Positions 32,589 through 42,158 of a stretch of DNA of 64,000 bases are shown here, in pieces. The stretch's first letter is position 1; each line of letters starts with the position of its first letter. This stretch comes from an uncultured Clostridia bacterium (GTDB lineage: Bacteria > Bacillota > Clostridia > Christensenellales > UBA1242), in the NCBI GenBank assembly GCA_934754495.1, contig CAKVHW010000004.1:1-64000 (forward strand), read 5' to 3'. Made by a program: the position numbers and the translations under genes. Under the pieces are notes generated by a model, which saw only the letters and a program-made list of their open reading frames with translations, did not search any database and had not been told where the DNA came from.

Positions 32589-34919
32589 ATGTATTCACTA
32601 GATTCGCTTAATGAGTTACAACATAAAATTGCCGTTGACACCGAAGGTGCAGTGCTTGTATCTGCTGGTGCTGGTAGTGGCAAAACAAGATTACTTACAC
32701 ATCGTATTGTGTACCTTATTGAAGAAAAACACGTTCACCCAGAAAACATATTGGCTATTACATTTACTAATAAAGCCACAAATGAAATGAAAGAACGTAT
32801 TAATCAAATGACAAGCAATGGTAATGTTTGGATAAGCACCTTTCATGCAATGTGTGCTAAAATGCTTAGGGAAAACATTTATCACCTAGATGGTTATAAT
32901 AGATATTTTACCATTTACGACACATCTGATAGAGATAAGATTATAAAACAAGTAATTAAATCTCTTAACCTTGATGACGATTTTAAAAGTAAAGCAGACT
33001 ATCATATTTCAACAGCTAAAAACGAAGGTCTTAACCCAATAGAATATGGCAAACAATTTTCGTATAATCCTGATATTGCCGACATTGTAAAAGTGTATCA
33101 AGCATATGAAGACACGTTAAAAGCCAATAATGCGCTTGACTTTGATGACTTGCTTATGAAAACTCTTGTAATGTTTCAAACATGCCCACAGGTGGCAGAG
33201 TATTATCAAAATAAATTTCACTATATTTTGGTAGACGAGTTTCAAGATACTAATACCATTCAGTACAAACTTGTAAAAATCTTGTCAGCAAAACATCACA
33301 ATATTTTTGTTGTAGGTGATGAAGACCAATGTATTTATGGTTGGCGTGGTGCTAATATTGAAAATATTAAAAACTTTATTAAAGAATTTGGCAATGTTAA
33401 GGTGTACAAACTAGAACAAAATTATAGAAGTACCAAAAACATAATTGGCGGAGCAAACAAACTTATTAAAAATAATACTTCTCGTATTGATAAAACCTTG
33501 TACACCGAAAATGATGAAGGCGAAAAAATTACATACTATACAGCCGGCGAAGAAACAGATGAAGCCGATTATGTGGCACGTACTATTCACAACCTTACTT
33601 CACAAGGGGTAGATTACAAGGAGATAGGAGTGCTAATGCGTATTAGTGCCCTTAGTAGACTTATTGAAGAAAGACTACTTAATTATAACATTCCATTCAC
33701 TGTAAGCGGTATTTTTAAATTCTTCGAACGTCTTGAAATTAAAAATATTCTTGCATACTTGTCTATAATTGTTAACCCTAAAGATAATAATAGCCTTGTA
33801 AGAATTATCAATTATCCAAAACGTGGTATAGGGCAAGCCACCATTGACAAGTTGTTGTCACTAAGCCAACAAACAGGACTTTCAATTGTTGAAATTCTGG
33901 ACGATATAGATAGTTATGACATTGGCAGTGCAAAACTAAAACTACGTGATTTTGCTAGCCTTATTGATAAAATTAAGTCAAGTTATGAAACAATGGGCAT
34001 GACCGATTTTGTAAAAGAACTTTTAAAAATCACTGAAATAAACGAACTATATAACACAAAAAATGAAGATGATATAAACCGTAAACTTAACATAGACCAA
34101 TTTGTACAATCGGTTGAATCGTATGAGAAAAACAATGAAGGTGACGGCATTGTGGATTATTTGCAGTCTGTTACACTTCAAAATGACTTGCAAGATGATG
34201 ATTCCGAAGATGGTGTAAGTGTAAGCACAGTTCATGCAAGTAAGGGGCTAGAATTTAACTATGTGTTTATAATAGGTGCCGAAGAAGGTTCGTTTCCGCT
34301 AAGTCGTGCACTTGACAACGATGACGAACTTGAAGAAGAACGTAGGCTGATGTATGTTGCGGTGACACGTGCTAAGAAAAAACTTTATATTACTCGTGCA
34401 AAATCAAGATTTTTATACGGCAAACGCAACTATACAGTTGAAAGCCGATTTATTAAGGAAATGGGTTTGTCTGTGCCAAAAGAAGAACCTAAATTCAACT
34501 ACGGCGGAGAATATCAAAATAGTTATAATGATGGCTACAGTAAGGCAAGTTATGGTAACAACTATGGCGGATATTCACAAGGCGGTTATAACAAACAATT
34601 CGAAAATAAATTTGCCGGTTCTGGTAGTTCGTTTGGTGGATATGCCGATGAGCCAAGCGGTTTTGCATCTAAGACACCTGTTTCAATAGGTAATCCTTGG
34701 GAAGTAAAACTTAATGCTTCAAAATCTGCTGGTTCTACTCCAAACGGAGAAAAGAAGGACTTTGAAGTTGGCACAATGGTATTGCACCCTAAGTTTGGTA
34801 TAGGCAATGTTATGAAAGTTGATGGTAGTGGCGATAATAAATCAGTAACCGTAAACTTTAAGACAGTTGGTGTTAAGACGCTAGTACTAAGTTTTGCACC
34901 GCTTAAAATTATTAAATAG
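32589..34919 (+). CDS. pcrA: ATP-dependent DNA helicase PcrA (UvrD family)
   Basis: 776 residues; TAGGAG lies before the ATG. SF1A motifs: LNELQHKIAV, Walker A SAGAGSGKTRLLTHR, ITFTNKATNEMKERI, ILVDEFQDTN, VVGDEDQCIYGWRGA, QNYRSTKNII, VSVSTVHASKGLEFNYVFI, RRLMYVAVTRAKKKLYI. The C-terminal KOW-like RNA polymerase-binding module (VLHPKFGIGNVMKV) is kept. Between them, residues about 636-690 form a Gly/Tyr/Asn/Ser-rich low-complexity linker. PcrA unwinds DNA in repair and dislodges stalled RNA polymerase or RecA. ligA follows after 10 bases, as in most Bacillota. Confidence 0.95.
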   Translation: MYSLDSLNELQHKIAVDTEGAVLVSAGAGSGKTRLLTHRIVYLIEEKHVHPENILAITFTNKATNEMKERINQMTSNGNVWISTFHAMCAKMLRENIYHLDGYNRYFTIYDTSDRDKIIKQVIKSLNLDDDFKSKADYHISTAKNEGLNPIEYGKQFSYNPDIADIVKVYQAYEDTLKANNALDFDDLLMKTLVMFQTCPQVAEYYQNKFHYILVDEFQDTNTIQYKLVKILSAKHHNIFVVGDEDQCIYGWRGANIENIKNFIKEFGNVKVYKLEQNYRSTKNIIGGANKLIKNNTSRIDKTLYTENDEGEKITYYTAGEETDEADYVARTIHNLTSQGVDYKEIGVLMRISALSRLIEERLLNYNIPFTVSGIFKFFERLEIKNILAYLSIIVNPKDNNSLVRIINYPKRGIGQATIDKLLSLSQQTGLSIVEILDDIDSYDIGSAKLKLRDFASLIDKIKSSYETMGMTDFVKELLKITEINELYNTKNEDDINRKLNIDQFVQSVESYEKNNEGDGIVDYLQSVTLQNDLQDDDSEDGVSVSTVHASKGLEFNYVFIIGAEEGSFPLSRALDNDDELEEERRLMYVAVTRAKKKLYITRAKSRFLYGKRNYTVESRFIKEMGLSVPKEEPKFNYGGEYQNSYNDGYSKASYGNNYGGYSQGGYNKQFENKFAGSGSSFGGYADEPSGFASKTPVSIGNPWEVKLNASKSAGSTPNGEKKDFEVGTMVLHPKFGIGNVMKVDGSGDNKSVTVNFKTVGVKTLVLSFAPLKIIK

Positions 34920-34929
34920 GAGAATAGTA

Positions 34930-36888
34930 ATGGACACAATTGCTAGAATGCTAAGTTTAATAGCCGAGATTAAAAAGCATAACTACAATTATTATGTTTT
35001 AGATAATCCCACAATTTCTGATAAGGAATATGATAAACTATATTATACGCTTGTAGACCTTGAAAAGCAGTCTGGTATTGTGCTAGAAGATAGCCCTACA
35101 AAACAAGTAGGTGATACTATTTTAAAGGGCTTTAAAAAACATGTTCACGAAAAGAAACTATATTCGCTAGACAAACGTAACACTTACGAAGAACTTGAAA
35201 AATGGCTAACCGATATTAACAACGAATACGGCAAACAAGAGTATACTGTTGAATATAAGTACGATGGTCTTAGAATAACCGTAACTTATGAAAATGGCAT
35301 ATTAAAATGCGGTGCAACACGTGGAAATGGTGAAATTGGAGAAGACGTAACAGAACAAATAAAAACAATTAAAAGTTTGCCAAAAACAATCCCATTTAAG
35401 AATAAAGTTATTCTAATGGGTGAAGCGATGATGCGCAATAGTGCCTTTAAAAAGTACAACGAAACAGCATCAGAACCGCTTAAAAACCCACGTAATGCTG
35501 TTGCTGGCGCAATTAGAACTTTAGACCTAAGTGTAACAAAACAACGTAATGTAGATATATTTTTCTATGATGTTTTGATTATTGAAGGAAAACAGATTAA
35601 ATCTCAATCCGAACTTCATCAATTTTTGATTGATAATGGTTTGCTTGTGGATTATTTCTATGTTACTAGTGATATAAATAATGTCATTAATAAAGTTAAG
35701 GAAATTGACGAAATTAAAAGCACACTTGATGTTCAAATAGACGGAGCAGTGGTTAAGGTAAATGACTTTGCCGTACGTGATGAAATAGGAGTTACTAATA
35801 AATTTCCTAAGTGGGCTTTGGCATATAAATACGAAGCCTTGGAAGTAACAACGAAACTACTAAATGTGGTTTGGCAAGTTGGCAGAACTGGAAAGATTAC
35901 ACCGGTGGCAGAACTAGAACCTGTTGACCTAGCAGGTGCTACAGTAAAACGTGCAACCCTTAACAATTATGGCGACATTACAAGAAAAAAACTAAAAATT
36001 GGTAGCACGGTTTTTGTAAGACGTAGCAATGAAGTCATTCCAGAAATCTTAGGTGTTGCCGAAGATTTTAGCGACTCTAAAAACATAGAAAAACCGCTTA
36101 ATTGCCCAAGTTGTGGTGCAACACTAGTTGAGATTGGTGCTAATCTATTTTGCCCAAACAAAGATAATTGTATGGAACAAATTATAGATAGATTTTCGCA
36201 TTATTGTAGCCGAAACGCTATGAATATTGAAGGTATTAGTGAAAAAACGATAAGATTACTTCACGAAAAATACGGCATTAGCGAACTTAGTGATTTGTAC
36301 TCAATTACTTCCCAACAACTTGCGACTCTTGAAGGATTTAAAGATAAAAAGATTGCAAACTTTTTAAGTAGTATTGAAAAGAGTAAAAATCCTAAGTTTA
36401 ACAACTTTATTTTGTCGCTAGGAATATCTCAAGTGGGCGATAAGACTGCTAAAGATTTGGCAAAACACTATGCCACTTTTGATGACCTAAAAAATGCAAA
36501 AGTTGAAGATTTGCTTTTAATAAATGACATTGGCGAAATAATGGCAAAAAATATTGTTGAGTATTTTGCTGATGATTTTAATATGGAAATGATTAATAAA
36601 TTATTTAGTGCAGGGGTAAAAATTGTTTATCCATCTAAGAGCATAAAATCGTCAATTTTTAGTGGAAAAACCGTGGTTTTGACAGGTACACTAGAAAATT
36701 ATTCTCGTCCAAAAGCCACCGAAATTTTAGAAGGTCTTGGGGCAATAGTTACCACAAGTGTTTCTAAAAACACCGATTATGTTTTGGCTGGCGAAAGTGC
36801 TGGTTCAAAACTTACTAAGGCTCAAGCCCTAGGTGTAACAGTGATTAGCGAAAAAGATTTTCAAGATGTAGTAAATAATAGTAAATAA
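34930..36888 (+). CDS. ligA: NAD-dependent DNA ligase LigA
   Basis: 652 residues from ATG 34930 (AGGAG at 34918-34922, spacing 7). Ia domain YYVLDNPTISDKEYDKLYYT; adenylation motif VEYKYDGLRI with the nucleotidylated Lys; GGATRG-like CGATRGNGEIGEDVTEQIKT; OB fold WQVGRTGKITPVAEL; four-Cys zinc finger (CPSCG, FCPN, NC); HhH repeats; C-terminal BRCT (FSGKTVVLTGTLENYSRPKA). Seals nicks using NAD. Slightly short but every domain is present. The pcrA-ligA pair shares one transcript. Confidence 0.95.
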   Translation: MDTIARMLSLIAEIKKHNYNYYVLDNPTISDKEYDKLYYTLVDLEKQSGIVLEDSPTKQVGDTILKGFKKHVHEKKLYSLDKRNTYEELEKWLTDINNEYGKQEYTVEYKYDGLRITVTYENGILKCGATRGNGEIGEDVTEQIKTIKSLPKTIPFKNKVILMGEAMMRNSAFKKYNETASEPLKNPRNAVAGAIRTLDLSVTKQRNVDIFFYDVLIIEGKQIKSQSELHQFLIDNGLLVDYFYVTSDINNVINKVKEIDEIKSTLDVQIDGAVVKVNDFAVRDEIGVTNKFPKWALAYKYEALEVTTKLLNVVWQVGRTGKITPVAELEPVDLAGATVKRATLNNYGDITRKKLKIGSTVFVRRSNEVIPEILGVAEDFSDSKNIEKPLNCPSCGATLVEIGANLFCPNKDNCMEQIIDRFSHYCSRNAMNIEGISEKTIRLLHEKYGISELSDLYSITSQQLATLEGFKDKKIANFLSSIEKSKNPKFNNFILSLGISQVGDKTAKDLAKHYATFDDLKNAKVEDLLLINDIGEIMAKNIVEYFADDFNMEMINKLFSAGVKIVYPSKSIKSSIFSGKTVVLTGTLENYSRPKATEILEGLGAIVTTSVSKNTDYVLAGESAGSKLTKAQALGVTVISEKDFQDVVNNSK

Positions 36889-36903
36889 TATTATTAAATA
36901 ATG

Positions 36904-36932
36904 TTGAAATTTTTGTTTTGATGTGATAAAAT
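36904..36932 (+). promoter_or_regulatory. Promoter of rpoZ
   Basis: TTGAAA (36904-36909), 17 bases, TAAAAT (36927-36932) preceded by TGA. Confidence 0.7.
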
Positions 36933-36965
36933 ATTTTTGTATTAAATTTAAGGAGATGACATTTT

Positions 36966-37160
36966 ATGTTACTTGAACCACCTATTGACGAATTAGTAGA
37001 AAAAGCAGAAGGTAATCCTTACAAATTGGCTGTACTAGTTGGTAAAAGGGCTAAACAATTAGATAAAGACCTTACTGATGAAGAAAAGGAAAAAGAAGAA
37101 GTTGTTACTCGTGCCGTTAACGAATTTTATGACGGTGAGATTGTAGAAAAAGATAATTAA
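36966..37160 (+). CDS. rpoZ: RNA polymerase omega subunit
   Basis: 64 residues; AAGGAG at 36950-36955. LEPPIDELVEKAEGNPYKLA and VLVGKRAKQL match the omega core ('P.id.Ll.k..sky.Lv...KRArqi'), followed by an acidic helix and EVVTRAVNEFYDGEI. Omega helps beta-prime folding and core assembly. In Bacillus rpoZ lies between gmk and coaBC upstream of priA; here gmk and coaBC are absent but priA still follows. Confidence 0.88.
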   Translation: MLLEPPIDELVEKAEGNPYKLAVLVGKRAKQLDKDLTDEEKEKEEVVTRAVNEFYDGEIVEKDN

Positions 37161-37176
37161 TTATTTAATTAGTTTT

Positions 37177-37218
37177 TAAGTTCTATTGCTTAATTTTTGT
37201 AAGGCAATAGAACTTTTT
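37177..37218 (+). terminator. Terminator of rpoZ
   Basis: AGTTCTATTGC / GCAATAGAACT perfect 11-bp stem followed by T run. Confidence 0.9.
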
Positions 37219-37234
37219 AGTTTAAGGGGACTTT

Positions 37235-39436
37235 ATGATAGCACAAGTTATTGTGGATATTCTTAATAGCGAAGTGGATAAGGTGTTTGACTACACAATC
37301 CCAGAAGAAATGGGCGTACAAGTGGGCGACCGTGTTTTGTTGCCATTTGGCGGTAGAACAATTGAAGGCTATGTGCTTAAAACAACCGACACTTCCACTT
37401 ATGACTTTTCAAAATTAAAACCAATTATTAAGCGAATGGACGAGTATCCTATTATAAAACCCGAACTTATAAACTTGATTTTTGAATTAAAGCAAAAATT
37501 ACACCTTAGGCTTGTAGATGGTGTTAGACTTGTCATTCCATCGCAAATTAGGAATGGCAAAGTTAACAAAATTGAGATTAAAATGTTGCACCTTAATACT
37601 GATGACAACATGGTAGATGAGTATTTTAGTAAAATTAGAGCCAATGCAAAAAATGAGATTTCAGCTATAAACTACATGAAAAACACAGCTGAAGCAGATT
37701 TTACAAAACTATCAAAAATGTTTTCTAATTCAACAATTAATAAACTTATTAAAAACAACATTTTACTTGTTGATATGGTGCACATAAATCGTCAAGCCTA
37801 CGATATTAGCACCGAAGAAAACAAGGTAAAACTTAATGAAAAACAACAGCAAGTTGTAAACGAAGTTACCGGTAATGTGGCTAATTACTTGTTGCACGGT
37901 GTAACAGGTAGTGGCAAAACCGAAGTGTACTTAAACATTATTGAAAACATGTTAAAGCAAAACAAAACAGCCATAATGCTAGTACCAGAAATTTCACTTA
38001 CACCACAAATGATAAGAGTATTTACAGCAAGATTTGGTAATACCGTTGCCGTGTTACACAGCGGTTTATCGGCAGGAGAAAAGTTTGACGAGTGGTACAG
38101 GCTATATAGCGGTGAAGCAAAAATTGCTATTGGTGCAAGAAGTGCAATATTTGCACCGCTAGAAAATTTGGGTGTTATCATAATTGATGAAGAGCATGAT
38201 AGTTCGTATGTTAGTGACTCAAACCCACGATATAATACCTATGACATTGCAAAACTTAGGGCAAAGTACAACAATTGCTCATTACTTCTTGGAAGTGCAA
38301 CACCTAGTATTGAAACTTATCACCTTACCGAAACAGGCGAGTTAAAACTACTTGAAATGCCAGAACGAATTAATGGCAAACCAATGCCACCAATTGAAAT
38401 TGCTGACATGTGCAGTGAATTTAGAATGGGCAATAAAACACCATTTTCAAAACAACTTATGGCGGAACTAGAAAAAACCGTTGCCGAAGAAAAACAAGCA
38501 ATCTTATTTATAAACCGCCGTGGTTTCAGTTCGTTTTTGATGTGTCGTGACTGCGGTTATGTGCCAAAATGCGAAGCATGTGACGTATCGCTTACATATC
38601 ACAAAGAAGATAACCAACTTAAGTGCCACTATTGTGGCAAACGATATAAAGTGCTTACTAAGTGCCCAACATGTGGAAGCGATAATCTAAAATATGGTGG
38701 AGTTGGCACAGAACAAGTTTGCGAACAATTACGAGAAATATTCCCTAATGTAAAAGTTCTTAGAATGGACAATGACACCACACAAAACAAAAATGCTTAT
38801 GCAAAAATATTAGGTGAATTTGGTGCATCAAAACCAGCAATACTTGTGGGCACACAAATGATTGCTAAAGGGCACGACTTTCCTGAGGTAAACTTAGTGG
38901 GTATTTTGGACGCAGACTTAAGCCTTTATTTTGGTGATTTTAGGGCAAGTGAAAAAACATTCCAACTTATCACACAAGTTGCGGGAAGGGCCGGTCGTAG
39001 TAAAATAGATGGCAAGGTTGTGCTTCAAACATATTTTCCAAAACATTATGTTTACAAACTTTGTTCGGCTTACAATTACAATAAGTTTTATGACAAGGAA
39101 ATAAATTTGCGAGAAACCACACTTTTCCCACCATTTAGCGAGATTGTTAGGGTTTTGCTTACAAGCGAACATGACGAAAAGGCACGTGATTTGACCCATA
39201 ATTTGTTTTTAAGGTTAAAAGAATTAAGGGTAAAATATGGTAAAGATTTTTATTTTCTAGAAGCAATGAAATCACCTGTTACTAAAATAAAAAACAAATA
39301 TAGATACCAAATTTTAATGCGATATAGTGTATCGAAAGCGGAAGAAATAAAAAACGAATTATATGACATTTTAGACAACAACAAAAACAAACTTGTTTCG
39401 TGTTTTGTAGAGTTAAATCCTTTATCTCTAAGTTAA
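37235..39436 (+). CDS. priA: Primosomal helicase PriA
   Basis: 733 residues; AGGGGAC upstream. N-terminal 3'-DNA-binding domain, Walker A LHGVTGSGKTEVYLN, DEEH box VIIDEEHDSSYV, zinc-binding CRDCGYVPKCEACDVSLTYH plus CHYCG and CPTCGS (eight Cys), then PAILVGTQMIAKGHDFPEV and QVAGRAGRS. PriA reloads the replisome at collapsed forks. First gene of a run of seven tightly spaced or overlapping genes ending at rpe. Confidence 0.96.
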   Translation: MIAQVIVDILNSEVDKVFDYTIPEEMGVQVGDRVLLPFGGRTIEGYVLKTTDTSTYDFSKLKPIIKRMDEYPIIKPELINLIFELKQKLHLRLVDGVRLVIPSQIRNGKVNKIEIKMLHLNTDDNMVDEYFSKIRANAKNEISAINYMKNTAEADFTKLSKMFSNSTINKLIKNNILLVDMVHINRQAYDISTEENKVKLNEKQQQVVNEVTGNVANYLLHGVTGSGKTEVYLNIIENMLKQNKTAIMLVPEISLTPQMIRVFTARFGNTVAVLHSGLSAGEKFDEWYRLYSGEAKIAIGARSAIFAPLENLGVIIIDEEHDSSYVSDSNPRYNTYDIAKLRAKYNNCSLLLGSATPSIETYHLTETGELKLLEMPERINGKPMPPIEIADMCSEFRMGNKTPFSKQLMAELEKTVAEEKQAILFINRRGFSSFLMCRDCGYVPKCEACDVSLTYHKEDNQLKCHYCGKRYKVLTKCPTCGSDNLKYGGVGTEQVCEQLREIFPNVKVLRMDNDTTQNKNAYAKILGEFGASKPAILVGTQMIAKGHDFPEVNLVGILDADLSLYFGDFRASEKTFQLITQVAGRAGRSKIDGKVVLQTYFPKHYVYKLCSAYNYNKFYDKEINLRETTLFPPFSEIVRVLLTSEHDEKARDLTHNLFLRLKELRVKYGKDFYFLEAMKSPVTKIKNKYRYQILMRYSVSKAEEIKNELYDILDNNKNKLVSCFVELNPLSLS

Positions 39437-39440
39437 AATG

Positions 39441-39449
39441 TGGTATAAT
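39441..39449 (+). promoter_or_regulatory. Extended -10 promoter for def
   Basis: TGGTATAAT at 39441-39449, starting 5 bases after the priA stop; no clear -35. Confidence 0.55.
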
Positions 39450-39469
39450 AATTATATGGAGAAAAATAT

Positions 39470-39940
39470 ATGGCAACAAGAAAAATTGTATTAAGGGGAG
39501 ATGAAATCCTATCAAAAAAGTGCAAACCAGTAACAGTTTTTGATGAAAAACTTGGTGTACTTCTTGACGATATGTACGAAACAATGCTTTTAAACAACGG
39601 CATTGGTCTTGCAGCAGACCAAATTGGTGTGTTAAAACGTGTTGTTGTGGTAGAAGTTGACGGCATAAAACTTGATATGGTTAACCCTGAAATAACTAAT
39701 AAAAAAGGTGAAGAAAGTGGTATTGAAGGTTGTTTAAGTGTTCCAAACATTCAAGGCTATGTAAATCGCCCAAAACAAATCACTGTTAAGGCATTTAATA
39801 GATATGGCGAACAATATTCGCTTACTACTACAGGCATGCTTGCAAGGTGTATTTGTCATGAGTGTGACCACCTAGATGGTATTCTGTTTACAGATATTAT
39901 GACAGGTGTTTATAACCCAGAAAAAAATAAAAACAAATAG
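39470..39940 (+). CDS. def: Peptide deformylase
   Basis: 156 residues; TGGAGAAAAATAT precedes the ATG. All three motifs are present: GIGLAADQIG, EGCLSVP (metal Cys) and HECDHLDG (two metal His and catalytic Glu). Removes the N-formyl group from nascent proteins. The next gene, fmt, adds that group to initiator tRNA, the usual def-fmt pairing. Confidence 0.96.
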   Translation: MATRKIVLRGDEILSKKCKPVTVFDEKLGVLLDDMYETMLLNNGIGLAADQIGVLKRVVVVEVDGIKLDMVNPEITNKKGEESGIEGCLSVPNIQGYVNRPKQITVKAFNRYGEQYSLTTTGMLARCICHECDHLDGILFTDIMTGVYNPEKNKNK

Positions 39941-39951
39941 GATAGGTTTTA

Positions 39952-40878
39952 ATGAAAGTAATATTTTTTGGAACACCAGAATTTGCTGTTCCGTCATTAA
40001 AAGCAATAAGTGAACATCACGAAGTACTTGCGGTTGTGACCCAACTTGATAAGCCGGTTGGCAGAAAAAAAACACCAGTGTTTAGCCCAGTAAAACAATT
40101 TGCAGTTGAACACGGAATAACTGTTTTGCAATTTGAAAAAGTGCGTCGTGACGGTGTTGAAGAACTTAAAAAACTTAATGCCGATATTATGATAAGTTGT
40201 GCATATGGTCAAATATTTAGTAAAGAAATTTTAGATATTACACCATACGGAATGTACAATATTCACGGTAGTATTTTGCCTAAGTATAGAGGTGCAGCAC
40301 CAATCCAATGGAGTATTATTAATGGTGAGCCTACATGTGGCATAACAATTTTAAAAACCGATGTTGGACTTGATGATGGAGATATTCTTTTAAAAAGCGA
40401 AGTCGAAATAAAAAAGTATGAAACAAGTGAAGAGTTGTTTGAGCGATTAAGTCATGTCGGGGCAGAATGTATCATTAAAGCCCTTACAATGCTTGAAAGT
40501 GGTAATTTTACACTTACACCACAAGACCCTAGTCTTGCAACAACTTGCACAATGTTAAAGCCAGAACTTTCAAAACTTGACTTTAATAAATCAGCACAGA
40601 CACTTTGTAATTTAATTCACGGAATTAATCCTTGGCCAGTGGCTAAGGTCACAATAGAAGGAAACAACTTTAAAGTATATAGAGCACAAGTGGCTTCAAG
40701 TGATTATACAGGTGCTAATGGAGAAGTTGTTGTTGCAAATAATAAGACTGGACTTATAGTAAAATGCGGTGATGGTGCAATTGAATTTACCGAGATTCAG
40801 CCAGAAAATGGCAAGCGAATGACTGCAAAAAGTTATTTAAATGGCAAAAAAATTAATTTAGGAGCAATTGTTAGTTGA
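39952..40878 (+). CDS. fmt: Methionyl-tRNA formyltransferase
   Basis: 308 residues, 11 bases after def. VIFFGTPEFAVPSL, the catalytic block NIHGSILPKYRGAAPIQWSI (Asn, His), DVGLDDGDIL, and the C-terminal tRNA-binding domain (ELSKLDFNKSAQTLCNLI). Uses 10-formyl-THF, which FolD (16442) produces. The stop TGA overlaps the TTG start of rsmB. Confidence 0.96.
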   Translation: MKVIFFGTPEFAVPSLKAISEHHEVLAVVTQLDKPVGRKKTPVFSPVKQFAVEHGITVLQFEKVRRDGVEELKKLNADIMISCAYGQIFSKEILDITPYGMYNIHGSILPKYRGAAPIQWSIINGEPTCGITILKTDVGLDDGDILLKSEVEIKKYETSEELFERLSHVGAECIIKALTMLESGNFTLTPQDPSLATTCTMLKPELSKLDFNKSAQTLCNLIHGINPWPVAKVTIEGNNFKVYRAQVASSDYTGANGEVVVANNKTGLIVKCGDGAIEFTEIQPENGKRMTAKSYLNGKKINLGAIVS

Positions 40879-42158
40879 ACAAGGAATTTTTAGAGTCATA
40901 TGACATCTTGAAAAAAGTTTATTATGACGGAGCATATGCTAATATAGAACTTAATAGGTTTTTGAAAGAAAAAAAAGACATTAATAACAACCTTGTCACT
41001 AAGATTGTTTATGGTGTTTTGCAAAAAGACATTTATCTTGATTATGTCGTAAAAAAGCACATTAAACCAAATACAAAACCACAAGTTGTTTTGCTACTAA
41101 AAATGGGTAGATATATTTCAGAAGAAGTTAGCGGTATTCCACCTTATGCGGTTGTAAACGAACTTGTAGAAATTGCAAAAAAACAATATGATAGGTATGT
41201 TGGTGGCTTTGTAAATGCTACACTAAAAAATGTTATTAACTCACAAGTAGAACTTCCAAAGCATGGCACAAAAGAATATTTAAGTGTTAAGTTTAGTTAT
41301 CCAATGTGGGTTATCGATAAGTTTTTAAGCAATAGACCATATGATTTTGTAGAAGCATTTTTGTCAGAACCACTTACAACTTATACTCACATTAGAATTT
41401 TGGGCAATGTAAATGTATTTATTGAAGACCTTAATAAATGCGAAATTGCTTATGAAAAAACGGTTCTTGACTTTACACTATATGTAGATTATAATAACTT
41501 GCTAAAACATGATGATGTGTTTAAAAATAGATATGTTGTGCAAGGGCTACCAAGTTTGATTGCAAGCCTTGCACTTGGTGTTACACCTAATAGCACCGTA
41601 CTTGATGCGACAAGTGCACCAGGTGGAAAAACGGCAGTTATTGCAAGCATTGACCCAAGTATCAAGGTCACCGCTTGTGACCTACATTCTCATAGGGTAC
41701 TGCTTGTAGAAAACTACATGAAAAAACTTGGCATTAAAAATGTTACTGCATTAAAACAAGATGCGACTGCTTTTAATCCAAAATTCGAAAACGCATTTGA
41801 TTATGTGCTTTGTGATGTACCTTGTTCGGGGTTGGGGGTTGTAAATAAAAAACCAGACATTCTTCTAAATCGAACAGCCGACACACTTAATGAAATAATA
41901 AAAACACAAAAAGCCATACTTGAAAACAATGCAAAGTATGTGAAAAAAGGTGGTGTATTACTATATTCAACTTGTTCACTTTTAAAACAAGAAAACAATG
42001 ATATTGTTAATGATTTCTTAAAATCACACCCTGATTTTAAACTAACACCCATTAACGCATTTGGACTTAATGTTTTAAACGAGAATAATTGTTATACATT
42101 TTATCCACACCTTAGCAAAACAGAAGGATTTTTTATAGGAAGGTTAATAAGAAAATGA
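40875..42158 (+). CDS. rsmB: 16S rRNA m5C967 methyltransferase RsmB
   Basis: 427 residues from TTG 40875, overlapping the fmt stop; GGAG at 40861-40864 and no in-frame ATG nearby favour this start. NusB-like RNA-binding N-domain (YVVKKHIKPNTKPQVVLLLKM), then the Rossmann domain with DATSAPGGKT, CDVPCSGLGVVNKKPD and YSTCSLLKQEN carrying the two catalytic Cys. Overlaps rlmN by ATGA. Confidence 0.93.
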   Translation: MNKEFLESYDILKKVYYDGAYANIELNRFLKEKKDINNNLVTKIVYGVLQKDIYLDYVVKKHIKPNTKPQVVLLLKMGRYISEEVSGIPPYAVVNELVEIAKKQYDRYVGGFVNATLKNVINSQVELPKHGTKEYLSVKFSYPMWVIDKFLSNRPYDFVEAFLSEPLTTYTHIRILGNVNVFIEDLNKCEIAYEKTVLDFTLYVDYNNLLKHDDVFKNRYVVQGLPSLIASLALGVTPNSTVLDATSAPGGKTAVIASIDPSIKVTACDLHSHRVLLVENYMKKLGIKNVTALKQDATAFNPKFENAFDYVLCDVPCSGLGVVNKKPDILLNRTADTLNEIIKTQKAILENNAKYVKKGGVLLYSTCSLLKQENNDIVNDFLKSHPDFKLTPINAFGLNVLNENNCYTFYPHLSKTEGFFIGRLIRK

